Shown: positions 1 to 7,022 of the stretch, piece after piece
How the letters are laid out: each line of letters opens with the position of its first letter
Numbering within the stretch: position 1 is the stretch's first letter
Assembly: GCA_900551155.1 (NCBI GenBank)
Contig: URVA01000063.1
Coordinates: 1-7,723 of the forward strand
DNA: 7,723 nucleotides
Origin: an uncultured Eggerthella sp.
GTDB lineage: Bacteria; Actinomycetota; Coriobacteriia; Coriobacteriales; Eggerthellaceae
Direction: 5' to 3'
The notes under the pieces: generated by a model
Told to the model about the DNA's origin: nothing
The model's database searches: none
Seen by the model: only the letters and a program-made list of their open reading frames with translations
Translations under genes and position numbers: made by a program

Positions 1-1109
1 TAAAAAAAAGAATAGTAGTTGTATTTGGTACTCGTCCTGAGGCTATCAAGATGTGTCCTTTGGTAAATGAGCTAAAGGCTCGCCCGAAAGACTTCGACAC
101 GGTTGTGTGCGTAACAGGTCAGCATCGAGAAATGCTTGATCAGGTACTAAATGTCTTTAATGTAGTGCCTGATTATGACTTATCTATTATGAAGCCAGGG
201 CAAACGCTTTTTGATGTAACAAGTGACGTGCTTTTGAAAATCAAAGCAGTGCTCGAAAAAGAAAATCCTGATGTGGTACTTGTTCATGGAGACACTACTA
301 CTTCATTTGCGGCGGCTCTTGCTGCTTTCTACTTACAAATTCCAATAGGGCATGTAGAAGCAGGACTTCGTACTCATAACATGTATTCTCCTTGGCCTGA
401 AGAATTTAACAGGCTGGCAGTAGATCTTATTACTCAGTATTACTTTGCACCTACCGAGAAAAGTAAACAAAACCTGCTTGATGAAGGAAAGCCCGAAGAG
501 CAGATCTTTGTTACGGGCAACACCGGAATTGATGCCCTAAAAACAACAGTTCGAGAAGATTACACGCATCCTGAACTTGAATGGGCAAAAGACTCAAGAC
601 TTATTCTTATTACGGCTCATCGCAGAGAAAACCTTGGTGAGCCTATGCATCATATGTTTAGGGCCATTCGTCGTGTTATGGAGGAACATCCCGATACCAA
701 AGCAATCTATCCTATTCACATGAATCCAAAGGTAAGAAAGGCAGCACATGAAGAATTGGACGGGTTCGATAGACTTCATATTATTGATCCTTTAGAAGTG
801 CTTGATTTTCATAACTTTATGGCAAAGTCATATCTCATTCTTACCGATTCTGGCGGTATTCAAGAAGAGGCTCCTTCTCTTGGTAAACCTGTACTTGTTA
901 TGCGTGATACTACCGAGCGTCCAGAAGGGGTAGAAGCAGGAACTTTAAAGCTCGTTGGCACTAATGAAAAAACAATCTATCAAGCATTTACTAACTTGCT
1001 TGATAATGAACAAGAGTACGAATCTATGTCGCATGCTTCAAATCCCTATGGGGACGGAAATGCTAGTGAACGGATTGCGAATATTTTGTCAGGAGCTGAT
1101 TATAAGTGA
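1..1109 (+). CDS. wecB: UDP-N-acetylglucosamine 2-epimerase (non-hydrolysing), 5' end cut off by the window
   Basis: This cytoplasmic enzyme interconverts UDP-GlcNAc and UDP-ManNAc, supplying ManNAc for cell-surface polysaccharide. The reading frame is open from base 3 and encodes KKRIVVVFGTRPEAIKM before the first in-window Met at 51. That stretch is the conserved N-terminal UDP-binding strand and GTRPE loop, so the true start lies just left of the window and the Met at 51 is internal. Counting from that Met, the family's catalytic residues are visible: Asp81 in HGDTTTS, Glu103 in GHVEAGLRT, Glu117 in PWPEEFNR and His190 in ITAHRREN. The C-terminal signature DSGGIQEE...RDTTERPEG is at 266-293. 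Visible length is 368 residues, close to the usual full size. The stop overlaps the next start by 4 bases (GTGA). No UDP-ManNAc dehydrogenase gene is in view. The name mnaA (Gram-positive usage) would be equally suitable. Confidence 0.96.
   Translation, partial: KKRIVVVFGTRPEAIKMCPLVNELKARPKDFDTVVCVTGQHREMLDQVLNVFNVVPDYDLSIMKPGQTLFDVTSDVLLKIKAVLEKENPDVVLVHGDTTTSFAAALAAFYLQIPIGHVEAGLRTHNMYSPWPEEFNRLAVDLITQYYFAPTEKSKQNLLDEGKPEEQIFVTGNTGIDALKTTVREDYTHPELEWAKDSRLILITAHRRENLGEPMHHMFRAIRRVMEEHPDTKAIYPIHMNPKVRKAAHEELDGFDRLHIIDPLEVLDFHNFMAKSYLILTDSGGIQEEAPSLGKPVLVMRDTTERPEGVEAGTLKLVGTNEKTIYQAFTNLLDNEQEYESMSHASNPYGDGNASERIANILSGADYK
1091..1095 (+). promoter_or_regulatory. Ribosome binding site for the ATP-grasp gene
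   Basis: AGGAG lies inside the end of the epimerase gene, 10 bases before a GTG codon at 1106. It supports GTG as the start of the next gene, with translation coupled to the epimerase through the 4-base GTGA overlap. Confidence 0.7.
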
Positions 1110-1993
1110 ATCATATTATTGAAGTCGCTGCTCCTGTGCTCGCTCCTATTTTTGCCAAGAATCAGGATCGTGTTCTTTCTTTGCGATTTGAGAAAGCCCT
1201 TGGCAGAAAGAGGCAAGATCCACCGAAGTCGTTCTACGACAAGGTTTTCTGGATGAGTGCTCATACTGATACCTCTTTGTGGACAAGATTGGCAGACAAA
1301 ATTGAAGTCCGTAAATTTGTAAAGGAACGTTGTGGCGAAGATATTCTGCCGAAGCTGTATGCAATCTACGAGTCTGCTGACATTATTGACTTTGGCGCAT
1401 TGCCAGATTCCTTTGCTATTAAAACAAACAATGGATGTGCATCTAACTATTTAGTTCGCTCTAAAGCTGATGCTGACCTGGAGGCAATTCGGTCAGGTCT
1501 TGCTTGTTGGCTTAGATTCCCTTATGGGCAACTGACCGGTCAACTCCACTATGCAAAGATAGTTCCACGAATTCTTGCGGAGGAGTTGCTATTTCAGGAA
1601 GAAGATCCAGATACGACGCTCGTGGATTACAAGTTTTACTGCTTTGATGGTGAGCCTAGGTACTGTTATGTTGTGTCAGATAGGCAATTCGATTCTAAGC
1701 ACACGCATTCTCGCATGATGTATGACATGAACTGGAATCCATTGTCAGAGGTATTCGTCTCTGGTAAGGAGCTTTGTTGCTTATCAGAGCCTGTTTGTTT
1801 TGGTGAGATGCAGGAGATTTCTGCTACTCTTTCTGGAGATATTCCGTTTGTTCGAATTGATCTTTATGCAGTAAATAACGTTACAAGATTCGGTGAGATG
1901 ACTTTTATGCCTGGTATGGATCCTGGATTCACTGAAAGGTTTCAAGAGGAAATGGGCAGCATGCTTGTTTTACCGAAAGGTATTGTGAGCTAA
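1106..1993 (+). CDS. TupA-like ATP-grasp protein, probable carboxylate-amine ligase of polysaccharide synthesis
   Basis: I assign this 295-residue soluble protein to the TupA-like ATP-grasp family, often mislabelled as a glycosyltransferase. The family is named after TupA, needed for the teichuronopeptide of an alkaliphilic Bacillus. ATP-grasp enzymes join a carboxylate to an amine through an acyl phosphate; the exact substrates here are unknown. Family blocks appear in order: FYDKVFWMSAHTDTSLWTRL (43-62) and DKIEVRKFVKE (64-74); FAIKTNNGCASN (103-114) with Lys106 as a probable ATP-contacting lysine; PRILAEELL (154-162); DYKFYCFDGEP (174-184); FVRIDLY (248-254); and RFGEMTFMPG (261-270). Asp252 and Glu264 are the likely metal ligands. 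It starts with GTG, overlaps the epimerase by 4 bases and shares one base with the next gene (TAATG). A role in decorating the glycan with an amino acid or amine is inferred from context. Confidence 0.85.
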   Translation: MNHIIEVAAPVLAPIFAKNQDRVLSLRFEKALGRKRQDPPKSFYDKVFWMSAHTDTSLWTRLADKIEVRKFVKERCGEDILPKLYAIYESADIIDFGALPDSFAIKTNNGCASNYLVRSKADADLEAIRSGLACWLRFPYGQLTGQLHYAKIVPRILAEELLFQEEDPDTTLVDYKFYCFDGEPRYCYVVSDRQFDSKHTHSRMMYDMNWNPLSEVFVSGKELCCLSEPVCFGEMQEISATLSGDIPFVRIDLYAVNNVTRFGEMTFMPGMDPGFTERFQEEMGSMLVLPKGIVS

Positions 1994-3126
1994 TGAGAAT
2001 TCTCCACGTAGCGTCAATTGTTGGGAAGGGCGGAGTCGGTAGGTTTATCTTTGAACTTGTTAAAAACATCTGTGACAAAGATATCCAGCAAGATGTTCTT
2101 TCGATTTGTCGTTCAGTTTATTATGATATGCCCTGTGAAAAGTTTGGGCCGTTCGTGGGTGGACGTGGGTTTATAGCATCGCTTTTTGGCGCTATTCGGC
2201 TTCGGGCCTTTCTTGTTCGTCATTCTTACGACATTGTTCATATCCATACAAATAACGCTGCGGGGTTTGCTTATGCTGAAGCCGCAAAGCTTGCTGGCGT
2301 GAAATATAGGATTGTTCACTCGCATAACACGAGTCTTGGAAAAGGAAGCTCAAAAGTAAAATATATTGTCGATGCTGCTATTAAAGGCATCTTGCGCTAT
2401 GCACCAACCCATTGTTTGGCGTGTTCCAAGGAAGCGGGAGTATTTCTTTTTGGAGATAGAGCATTTACCGTTATTAATAATGGTGTTGACACTACTCGTT
2501 TCTCCTTCGATTCTGAAATGCGTAGGAAAATGCGTAAAAAACTTAGTTTAACCGATACGGTAACTCTTGGTTTCTGTGGCAACCTCTCTCCTGAGAAGAA
2601 TGTTTATAAATGTTTGAATGTATTTGCTGTTCTTTCCAGAAGGGATCCATGTGTGCGTTTACTTATCGTAGGCTCGGGAGAGGATGAGGAATCTCTTAAA
2701 AAAGAGGCACAAGCTCTTTCGATTGATGACAAGATAGTATGGGTTGGATCTGTACCTGATCCAGAAAACTACTATGCTTCCATGGACTGCCTTCTTATGC
2801 CGTCATATTTTGAAGGTTTTCCGCTTACTATGGTTGAAGCGCAGGCAAATGGTCTTCCTGTGATCGCATCTAGTCGAATAACCGACGAAGTTGCTCTTAC
2901 TCCGATAGTAAAAATGCTAGATATCAATGAATCTGATGAGGTATGGGCTCATTGCATTGTAGAGTTAGTGAAAAAGGCAAGAATCTATTATCGCGAGGAA
3001 TTTGCTGTCAAGATAATGTGCGCTGGATTTGATAAACAAAATACTGTTGATGGTGTTCGTTCTTTATACCTTAATTTAATGTCTACATATGATATAGGCG
3101 AAAAACAAAACCATAATAGCATTTAA
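1993..3126 (+). CDS. Glycosyltransferase family 4 (GT-B fold)
   Basis: This is a cytoplasmic, membrane-associated retaining glycosyltransferase, expected to add one sugar from a nucleotide donor to the lipid-linked repeat unit. The N-terminal domain opens with MRILHVASIVGKGGVGRF, whose glycine-rich loop is typical of GT4 acceptor domains, and continues with DIVHIHTNN (80-88) and RIVHSHNT (106-113). The linker NNGVDTTRF (162-170) and the C-terminal donor-domain blocks LGFCGNLSPEKN (192-203), LLIVGSGED (223-231) and VWVGSVPD (249-256) follow. The E-x7-E motif is Glu274 to Glu282 in FEGFPLTMVEAQANGLPVI. At 377 residues the length is normal. Its ATG overlaps the preceding TAA by one base, and a weak AAAGG lies about 12 bases upstream, so coupling to the upstream gene is likely. 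Donor and linkage cannot be read from the sequence. The tail after residue 365 is polar and not conserved. Confidence 0.93.
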   Translation: MRILHVASIVGKGGVGRFIFELVKNICDKDIQQDVLSICRSVYYDMPCEKFGPFVGGRGFIASLFGAIRLRAFLVRHSYDIVHIHTNNAAGFAYAEAAKLAGVKYRIVHSHNTSLGKGSSKVKYIVDAAIKGILRYAPTHCLACSKEAGVFLFGDRAFTVINNGVDTTRFSFDSEMRRKMRKKLSLTDTVTLGFCGNLSPEKNVYKCLNVFAVLSRRDPCVRLLIVGSGEDEESLKKEAQALSIDDKIVWVGSVPDPENYYASMDCLLMPSYFEGFPLTMVEAQANGLPVIASSRITDEVALTPIVKMLDINESDEVWAHCIVELVKKARIYYREEFAVKIMCAGFDKQNTVDGVRSLYLNLMSTYDIGEKQNHNSI

Positions 3127-3178
3127 TTTACTCTTTTAGCTATTTGTCTGCTTTCCATGGTCTGGCTTAAATAAGAAG

Positions 3179-3895
3179 ATGATTCCAAAAACAATACATT
3201 ATTGCTGGTTTGGCGGCAAAGCATTACCGCCTGAAGTAAAAGAGTGCATTCGAAGCTGGGAAAAACATTGTGAAGACTATCGCATTGTACGCTGGGATGA
3301 AACAAATTTTGATATCTCACTCCATTCGTTTTGTAAGAAAGCATATGAGGATAATGCATGGGCGTTTGTGTCGGATTATGCACGGTTAAAAATAATATAC
3401 GATTTTGGCGGAATATATCTTGATACAGATGTAGAAGTACTCAAATGTTTTGATCCTCTCCTAGCTCACGATTGTTTTTTGGGGGTACAGCAGGAGGGGC
3501 ATGTTTGTGCTACGGGGCTCGGTTTTGGTGCAGTAGCAGGTCATCCCGTGATCTATGAGATGCTTAAGAAATACGACGAGATTGAATATAATGCTTCATC
3601 AAAAAAAGACCTTGCTTGTCCGATTCTCAATACTGAAGTGCTTGTGAGTCTGGGCTATTCGTATTGCGATAGTCCACAAGCTGTGTGCGGCGCAAATATA
3701 TATCCTCCGCTCTATTTCGATCCAATCTCACCAGGTTCTAAAGGGAAGAACCTGCTTTGTGATAAAACTTATTCAATACACCACTACAGCAATTCTTGGG
3801 GTACTAAAAAGGATATTCTTAGAAGAAGATTTATCAGGTTAATTGGGAGTGAAAGGGTATCCAAGATAAAGGAGGTACTTCATGGCCGCTCATGA
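3179..3895 (+). CDS. GT32-type glycosyltransferase with DxD motif (capsular polysaccharide synthesis)
   Basis: This 238-residue protein belongs to the Gly_transf_sug / GT32 group of GT-A-fold enzymes found in many bacterial capsule and exopolysaccharide clusters. It starts with the family's typical MIPKTIHYCWFGG, so the ATG at 3179 is right even though only a poor purine stretch (AAGAAG) precedes it. The core SDYARLKIIYDFGGIYLDTD (65-84) contains the Asp82-x-Asp84 motif, which binds the metal and the nucleotide-sugar diphosphate. A GLGFGAVAGHP block (113-123) follows, and a C-terminal HHYSNSW (201-207) matches the usual His-Trp end of the catalytic domain. The last residues are basic, suggesting membrane contact. 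About 50 non-coding bases separate it from the GT4 gene, the only real gap in the operon. Its 3' end overlaps the polymerase gene by 14 bases. Sugar specificity is unknown. Confidence 0.92.
   Translation: MIPKTIHYCWFGGKALPPEVKECIRSWEKHCEDYRIVRWDETNFDISLHSFCKKAYEDNAWAFVSDYARLKIIYDFGGIYLDTDVEVLKCFDPLLAHDCFLGVQQEGHVCATGLGFGAVAGHPVIYEMLKKYDEIEYNASSKKDLACPILNTEVLVSLGYSYCDSPQAVCGANIYPPLYFDPISPGSKGKNLLCDKTYSIHHYSNSWGTKKDILRRRFIRLIGSERVSKIKEVLHGRS
3868..3875 (+). promoter_or_regulatory. Strong ribosome binding site for the polymerase gene
   Basis: AAAGGAGG, an almost perfect Shine-Dalgarno match, lies within the end of the GT32 gene with six bases between it and the ATG at 3882. It fixes the polymerase start and so confirms that the charged N-terminal tail of that protein is real. 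It is the strongest such site in the window. Confidence 0.85.
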
Positions 3896-5108
3896 GGGAT
3901 TATCGCCGATCACCCCGACTTCTTTTAAAGAAAACCAGAAAGTTAAAAGGAAAGATACTGAAAAAATAGACATCGAATTAAAAACAAGATGGCTGTATAC
4001 ATCTGCTTTGACGCTCATTATTGCGAATCATATTATTGATCAAGTTTCGAGCAATATTGGGATTGAGCCTTTACCTACATTTTTCTTTGTGGCAGTGGGA
4101 TTGTTTTTGCTTGTATTGAGGGTTTTTTGCATAGCTTTATATTGTCAAGTCAAACAAGTTTTAATGTCCTCGGTAATCATTGCGCTTTCTATTGGATCGT
4201 GGTTGTTGTCTGGGCAGAACTATCTCTTTGTTGCAACATTTCTGCTTTTAGGAATAGGTAATTTGCCTATCAGAAATTTATTAAAGGTCGTTTCTGCAAC
4301 GATTCTTCTGTTGGTTTCATTTCTTGGTTTATTGCAGCTGTTTCAATTTGTTTTTACTGGGGATCTTCCAGGAGTTACTTCTAGAGAAGATGGAAGGCTT
4401 CGTTTGTCTTTTTTCTTTCAGCATCCTAATATGCTTGCAGCCTATATCTCTATGGCATACATTGGGTTGTCGTTGAGTAATAAAGATTTTAAAGCAGGAA
4501 TGGCACTGCTAGGCATTGCTCTCGCGGTTGTTTCTATGTGGGTAACTGACTCACGAACAGCTGGGCTGATTATGGTTTTATATATCATTCTGCGCTTATC
4601 AGTTCATGTATGGACGCGTTTTGGCTCGATATTGAAACTAGTTTATGTTGGAGTGCCTTTTCTCCTAGTTGTCCTTGTTGTTTTAGTTTCTATGGCACTA
4701 GTTCCTGACAGTTTATATAACGCGCTTCAGACAGCGTTGACTGGACGTCCTGCGTTTTGGGAATTTCAATATCAACAACTCGGAGGTTTTACCCTGTTAG
4801 GTCAGCATGCTTTATCTGGGACGATCATGGTAGATGGCTGGACATATTATAATGTTACGATTGATTGTTTTTATGCTGCGGCGTTGTTATCTCTTGGCTC
4901 TTGGTCACTTGTCGTATTCTACGCTCTTTATATTCGTATAGGAAACTTTTCTTTTCGAAAAAGAGATTGGGGAGTTGCGATAGCGATATTTTGCTGCATG
5001 CTTTACGGCCTTGCGGAAATTCATATGATCGACTTTTCGGTTGCATTGCCGATGTTGATTATGGGTGAGAAGTTATTTTGTCCAAAAAGTGAAGTTATTG
5101 AGAAATGA
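3882..5108 (+). CDS. Wzy-like O-antigen/capsule polymerase, multi-spanning membrane protein
   Basis: This is a 408-residue integral membrane protein with about ten hydrophobic segments (for example around 41-60, 65-87, 95-110, 113-128, 134-158, 184-198, 205-222, 226-240, 252-275 and 328-352). The likely role is polymerisation of undecaprenyl-linked repeat units on the outer face of the membrane. Visible O-antigen ligase/polymerase motifs are RLSFFFQHPNMLAAY (174-188), DSRTAG (223-228) and LTGRPAFWE (286-294). These lie in or next to the large external loops where arginines are needed in Wzy and WaaL-type proteins. Residues 1-36 form a polar, Lys/Glu-rich cytoplasmic tail; the strong upstream ribosome binding site supports that start. 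The gene overlaps GT32 by 14 bases and the flippase by 4 (ATGA). WaaL-type ligases look similar, but with an adjacent flippase and no lipid A genes polymerase is favoured. Primary sequence in this family varies, so wzy is not assigned as a symbol. Confidence 0.85.
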   Translation: MAAHEGLSPITPTSFKENQKVKRKDTEKIDIELKTRWLYTSALTLIIANHIIDQVSSNIGIEPLPTFFFVAVGLFLLVLRVFCIALYCQVKQVLMSSVIIALSIGSWLLSGQNYLFVATFLLLGIGNLPIRNLLKVVSATILLLVSFLGLLQLFQFVFTGDLPGVTSREDGRLRLSFFFQHPNMLAAYISMAYIGLSLSNKDFKAGMALLGIALAVVSMWVTDSRTAGLIMVLYIILRLSVHVWTRFGSILKLVYVGVPFLLVVLVVLVSMALVPDSLYNALQTALTGRPAFWEFQYQQLGGFTLLGQHALSGTIMVDGWTYYNVTIDCFYAAALLSLGSWSLVVFYALYIRIGNFSFRKRDWGVAIAIFCCMLYGLAEIHMIDFSVALPMLIMGEKLFCPKSEVIEK

Positions 5109-6583
5109 TGTCTCGTAATTTTAAAGAGGAAGAAATTACAAGGACTTCTGGATCTCGTGTTGTTGTTAATCGTAGGGATGTTATCTGGAATTATATTGGC
5201 ACTATTATGTCAATGGGAAGCAATTTCCTACTCATACCTCTGCTTGTATATTTCCTGTCGATCGAGCAAGTAGGACTTTGGTATGTCTTTATTGCTTTGA
5301 CGGGCTTTGCTCAGCTTCTTGAGTTTGGATTTACTGCGACATTTTCGCGCAATATTCTGTTCGTATTAAGTGGAGCAAGGAGGCTATCTAAGCAAGGATG
5401 TGATTACTCGTCTGTTGCACCTGGAGTAGACTGGCATCTCTTTCGTGTGGTCCTTAAGGCGTCGAGAGCGGTTTATGCTGTTGTAGGGGTTGCGGCGCTT
5501 TGTGTTTCTGGCGTATTGGGATCTCTTTATATTGGCTTGATTACTGCAGGGTTTGTGGTCGAGTGGTCATTAGAGTCATGGTGTGTTTTTGTAATAGCTA
5601 TTTTCTCAAATTTATATTTTCTCTATTGCCTTACGTTTCTAAGGGGTATTGGTGATATTGCGGGTGAGAACAAGGCAAAAACTATCGCAAGATTTGCGCA
5701 GCTGGCGATCACTGCCATTTTCCTTCTTATTGGATTTGGTCTTTTAGGGGCTGCTATTGGATATCTTGCATACAGTATTGTTATGAGGGTAGTGGCGGAT
5801 AGACTTTTTAAGAGGCATGATAGCATTCAATTGGGCATCAAGACCGATAGTGTTGTTGTTACTAAAAGTGAAATAAAATCTGTTCTTGCGACGATCTCTT
5901 TTATAGCATGGCGTGATGGTATGGTTTCTTTTGCTTGGTATGGCTCCACACAAGCGACTTCTCTTTTGAGTTCTGTGTTTCTTGGTTTAGCTGAGACGGC
6001 AACTTACTCCGTCATGCTTCAGTTGGCAAGTGCCTTATACAATCTTTCGAGTACCTATCTTCGATCTTGTCTTCCAATGTTTCAGTCAGCGTATGTGACG
6101 GGGGATCAGGAGGCGCAGAAGTTTACTCTCGAACGGGGTATTTCAAGTTATGTTGTTCTGTATTTATTTGGAGTAGTTGCAGTAGTGTTTATTGCACTTC
6201 CGATTCTTGTGCTTATTAAAGATAATTTTGTGTGTGATGAATTCCTTTTTCTTGGAATTGCAACGTACTTCTTTCTTCTTAATCAACACTCGCTTTTTTG
6301 CAATATCATTGTAAGCATGAATAAGATTCCCTACTTTAAGGCATATTTAGTTTCTGCTGCTGCAGGGATATGTTTAAGCTCTATTCTTTGTGGTGCTTTA
6401 AAAATAGGAGTTTGGGGACTTGTTTTAGGTCAAGCGCTTCCGCAGCTTTTATACAACAATTGGCGTTGGCCAAAGTATGTATTGGATCGAGTTGGCTTAA
6501 CTTATCCAAAGGTACTGTTAAACGGAATGCGATGGTGGTTGTCTAATTTTACTAGTCTTTTTGTAAGAGAAAAGAAATCATAA
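5105..6583 (+). CDS. Wzx-like polysaccharide repeat-unit flippase (MOP superfamily)
   Basis: This 492-residue membrane protein probably flips the undecaprenyl-diphosphate-linked repeat unit to the outside for the polymerase encoded just before it. After a polar N-terminus, a basic-aromatic RRDVIWNYIG (23-32) leads into the first of roughly twelve hydrophobic segments; the next, with IEQVGLWYVFIALTGFAQLLEFG around residues 53-75, matches the start of polysaccharide-synthesis/MATE-like exporters. Further spans lie near 122-146, 158-178, 198-225, 285-315, 346-370, 378-400, 411-430 and 433-449. A cytoplasmic loop rich in charge lies near 230-258, and the C-terminus is basic (VREKKS). The ATG at 5105 gives a 4-base ATGA overlap with the polymerase stop; a second ATG at 5108 directly follows, so the real start may be one codon later. 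It is the last gene of the polysaccharide cluster, 175 bases before a terminator. Confidence 0.9.
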   Translation: MMSRNFKEEEITRTSGSRVVVNRRDVIWNYIGTIMSMGSNFLLIPLLVYFLSIEQVGLWYVFIALTGFAQLLEFGFTATFSRNILFVLSGARRLSKQGCDYSSVAPGVDWHLFRVVLKASRAVYAVVGVAALCVSGVLGSLYIGLITAGFVVEWSLESWCVFVIAIFSNLYFLYCLTFLRGIGDIAGENKAKTIARFAQLAITAIFLLIGFGLLGAAIGYLAYSIVMRVVADRLFKRHDSIQLGIKTDSVVVTKSEIKSVLATISFIAWRDGMVSFAWYGSTQATSLLSSVFLGLAETATYSVMLQLASALYNLSSTYLRSCLPMFQSAYVTGDQEAQKFTLERGISSYVVLYLFGVVAVVFIALPILVLIKDNFVCDEFLFLGIATYFFLLNQHSLFCNIIVSMNKIPYFKAYLVSAAAGICLSSILCGALKIGVWGLVLGQALPQLLYNNWRWPKYVLDRVGLTYPKVLLNGMRWWLSNFTSLFVREKKS

Positions 6584-6757
6584 TAGCCAGGCCATTAGAA
6601 TATCAATATTGTGCAGAAGCGTAATGCAATATGTTTATTCGAATTAGATTGAAAATAAATATGATCATAGCTTGGCTTTCATTTTGAGCTTTTATTGATG
6701 CTAATCGACAAATGTTTTAGTTCTTAATTGCTGATAGATAAAAATTCTTTGGTTTGT
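6584..6757 (+). other. AT-rich trailer between the flippase gene and the terminator
   Basis: This stretch has no open frame of useful length on the + strand (the longest ATG frames are under ten codons) and no ribosome binding site. Bases 6601-6720 contain 34 G or C out of 120, far lower than the genes on either side. A weak bulged hairpin can be drawn from ATATT-GT-GCA near 6606 and TGCAATAT near 6624, but no T-run follows it. The stretch is most simply the 3' untranslated region of the polysaccharide transcript; a decayed gene or the seed of a small 3'-end-derived RNA are untested alternatives. Confidence 0.6.
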
Positions 6758-6793
6758 TAGGCGGAGGCACGGAAGTGGCTCCGCCTAGTTTTT
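6758..6793 (+). terminator. Rho-independent terminator of the polysaccharide operon
   Basis: A perfect 9-base stem pairs TAGGCGGAG (6758-6766) with CTCCGCCTA (6779-6787). Inside it, after one G-G mismatch, CAC pairs with GTG across the loop GGAA, which fits the stable GNRA class. The stem is followed by GTTTTT (6788-6793). The U-run lies only on the + strand side, so it terminates the rightward polysaccharide transcript and insulates the permease unit from it. Confidence 0.9.
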
Positions 6794-7022
6794 CCTCCAC
6801 CTTATTATCAGAATTTCTTTGCTTGCTTTTGGTTTTCTTTGATGGTGAATGTGAGAGTTTGTAGATATTAGTCAGTGCGTTTTAAACAAATTAGTCTTTG
6901 GTAGACCTAGAGTCTTTTGTGTTTCTGTGTTGTGGTGTATGTTTGTCGATATTGAGAAGTGATGCAAAACAAGCGCAAAGTTAATAAGACAGACTCTGCT
7001 CAGACACTTGAAAGGAACTAGC
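6794..7022 (+). other. Non-coding leader before the microprotein-permease unit, probably holding its promoter
   Basis: The 229 bases between the terminator and the small gene contain no supported coding frame. Because the terminator stands just upstream, a promoter for the rightward unit is expected here. The best candidate I can draw is TTGATG (6839-6844), 17 bases, then TAGATA (6862-6867): the -35 matches four of six consensus positions, but the -10 matches only three, so it is weak. I saw no operator palindrome or riboswitch fold that I could support. Confidence 0.4.
7011..7016 (+). promoter_or_regulatory. Ribosome binding site for the microprotein gene
   Basis: AAAGGA lies six bases before the ATG at 7023. 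This good spacing is the main evidence that the short frame is translated and that ATG 7023, rather than the in-frame TTG at 7008, is its start. Confidence 0.7.

Noticed and set aside
594..779. A - strand open frame inside the epimerase gene
   Set aside because: It is antisense to conserved catalytic regions of a clear gene, with no domain or ribosome binding site; a chance shadow.
2366..2582. Open frames on both strands inside the GT4 gene
   Set aside because: They overlap the conserved core of a well supported glycosyltransferase and encode nothing recognisable.
3123..3383. An 86-codon - strand open frame covering the GT4-GT32 gap and the start of GT32
   Set aside because: It runs antisense over the conserved N-terminus of GT32 and shows no family motif; the gap itself is too short for a gene.
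4855..5068. Overlapping open frames on both strands in the C-terminal part of the polymerase gene
   Set aside because: Shadows of a hydrophobic, T-rich coding sequence; no ribosome binding site or motif.
5623..5953. Two - strand open frames inside the flippase gene
   Set aside because: Antisense shadows without any supporting signal.
6604..6632. A bulged hairpin in the AT-rich trailer considered as a first terminator
   Set aside because: The stem is weak and AT-rich, and no run of T follows; the real terminator is at 6758-6793.
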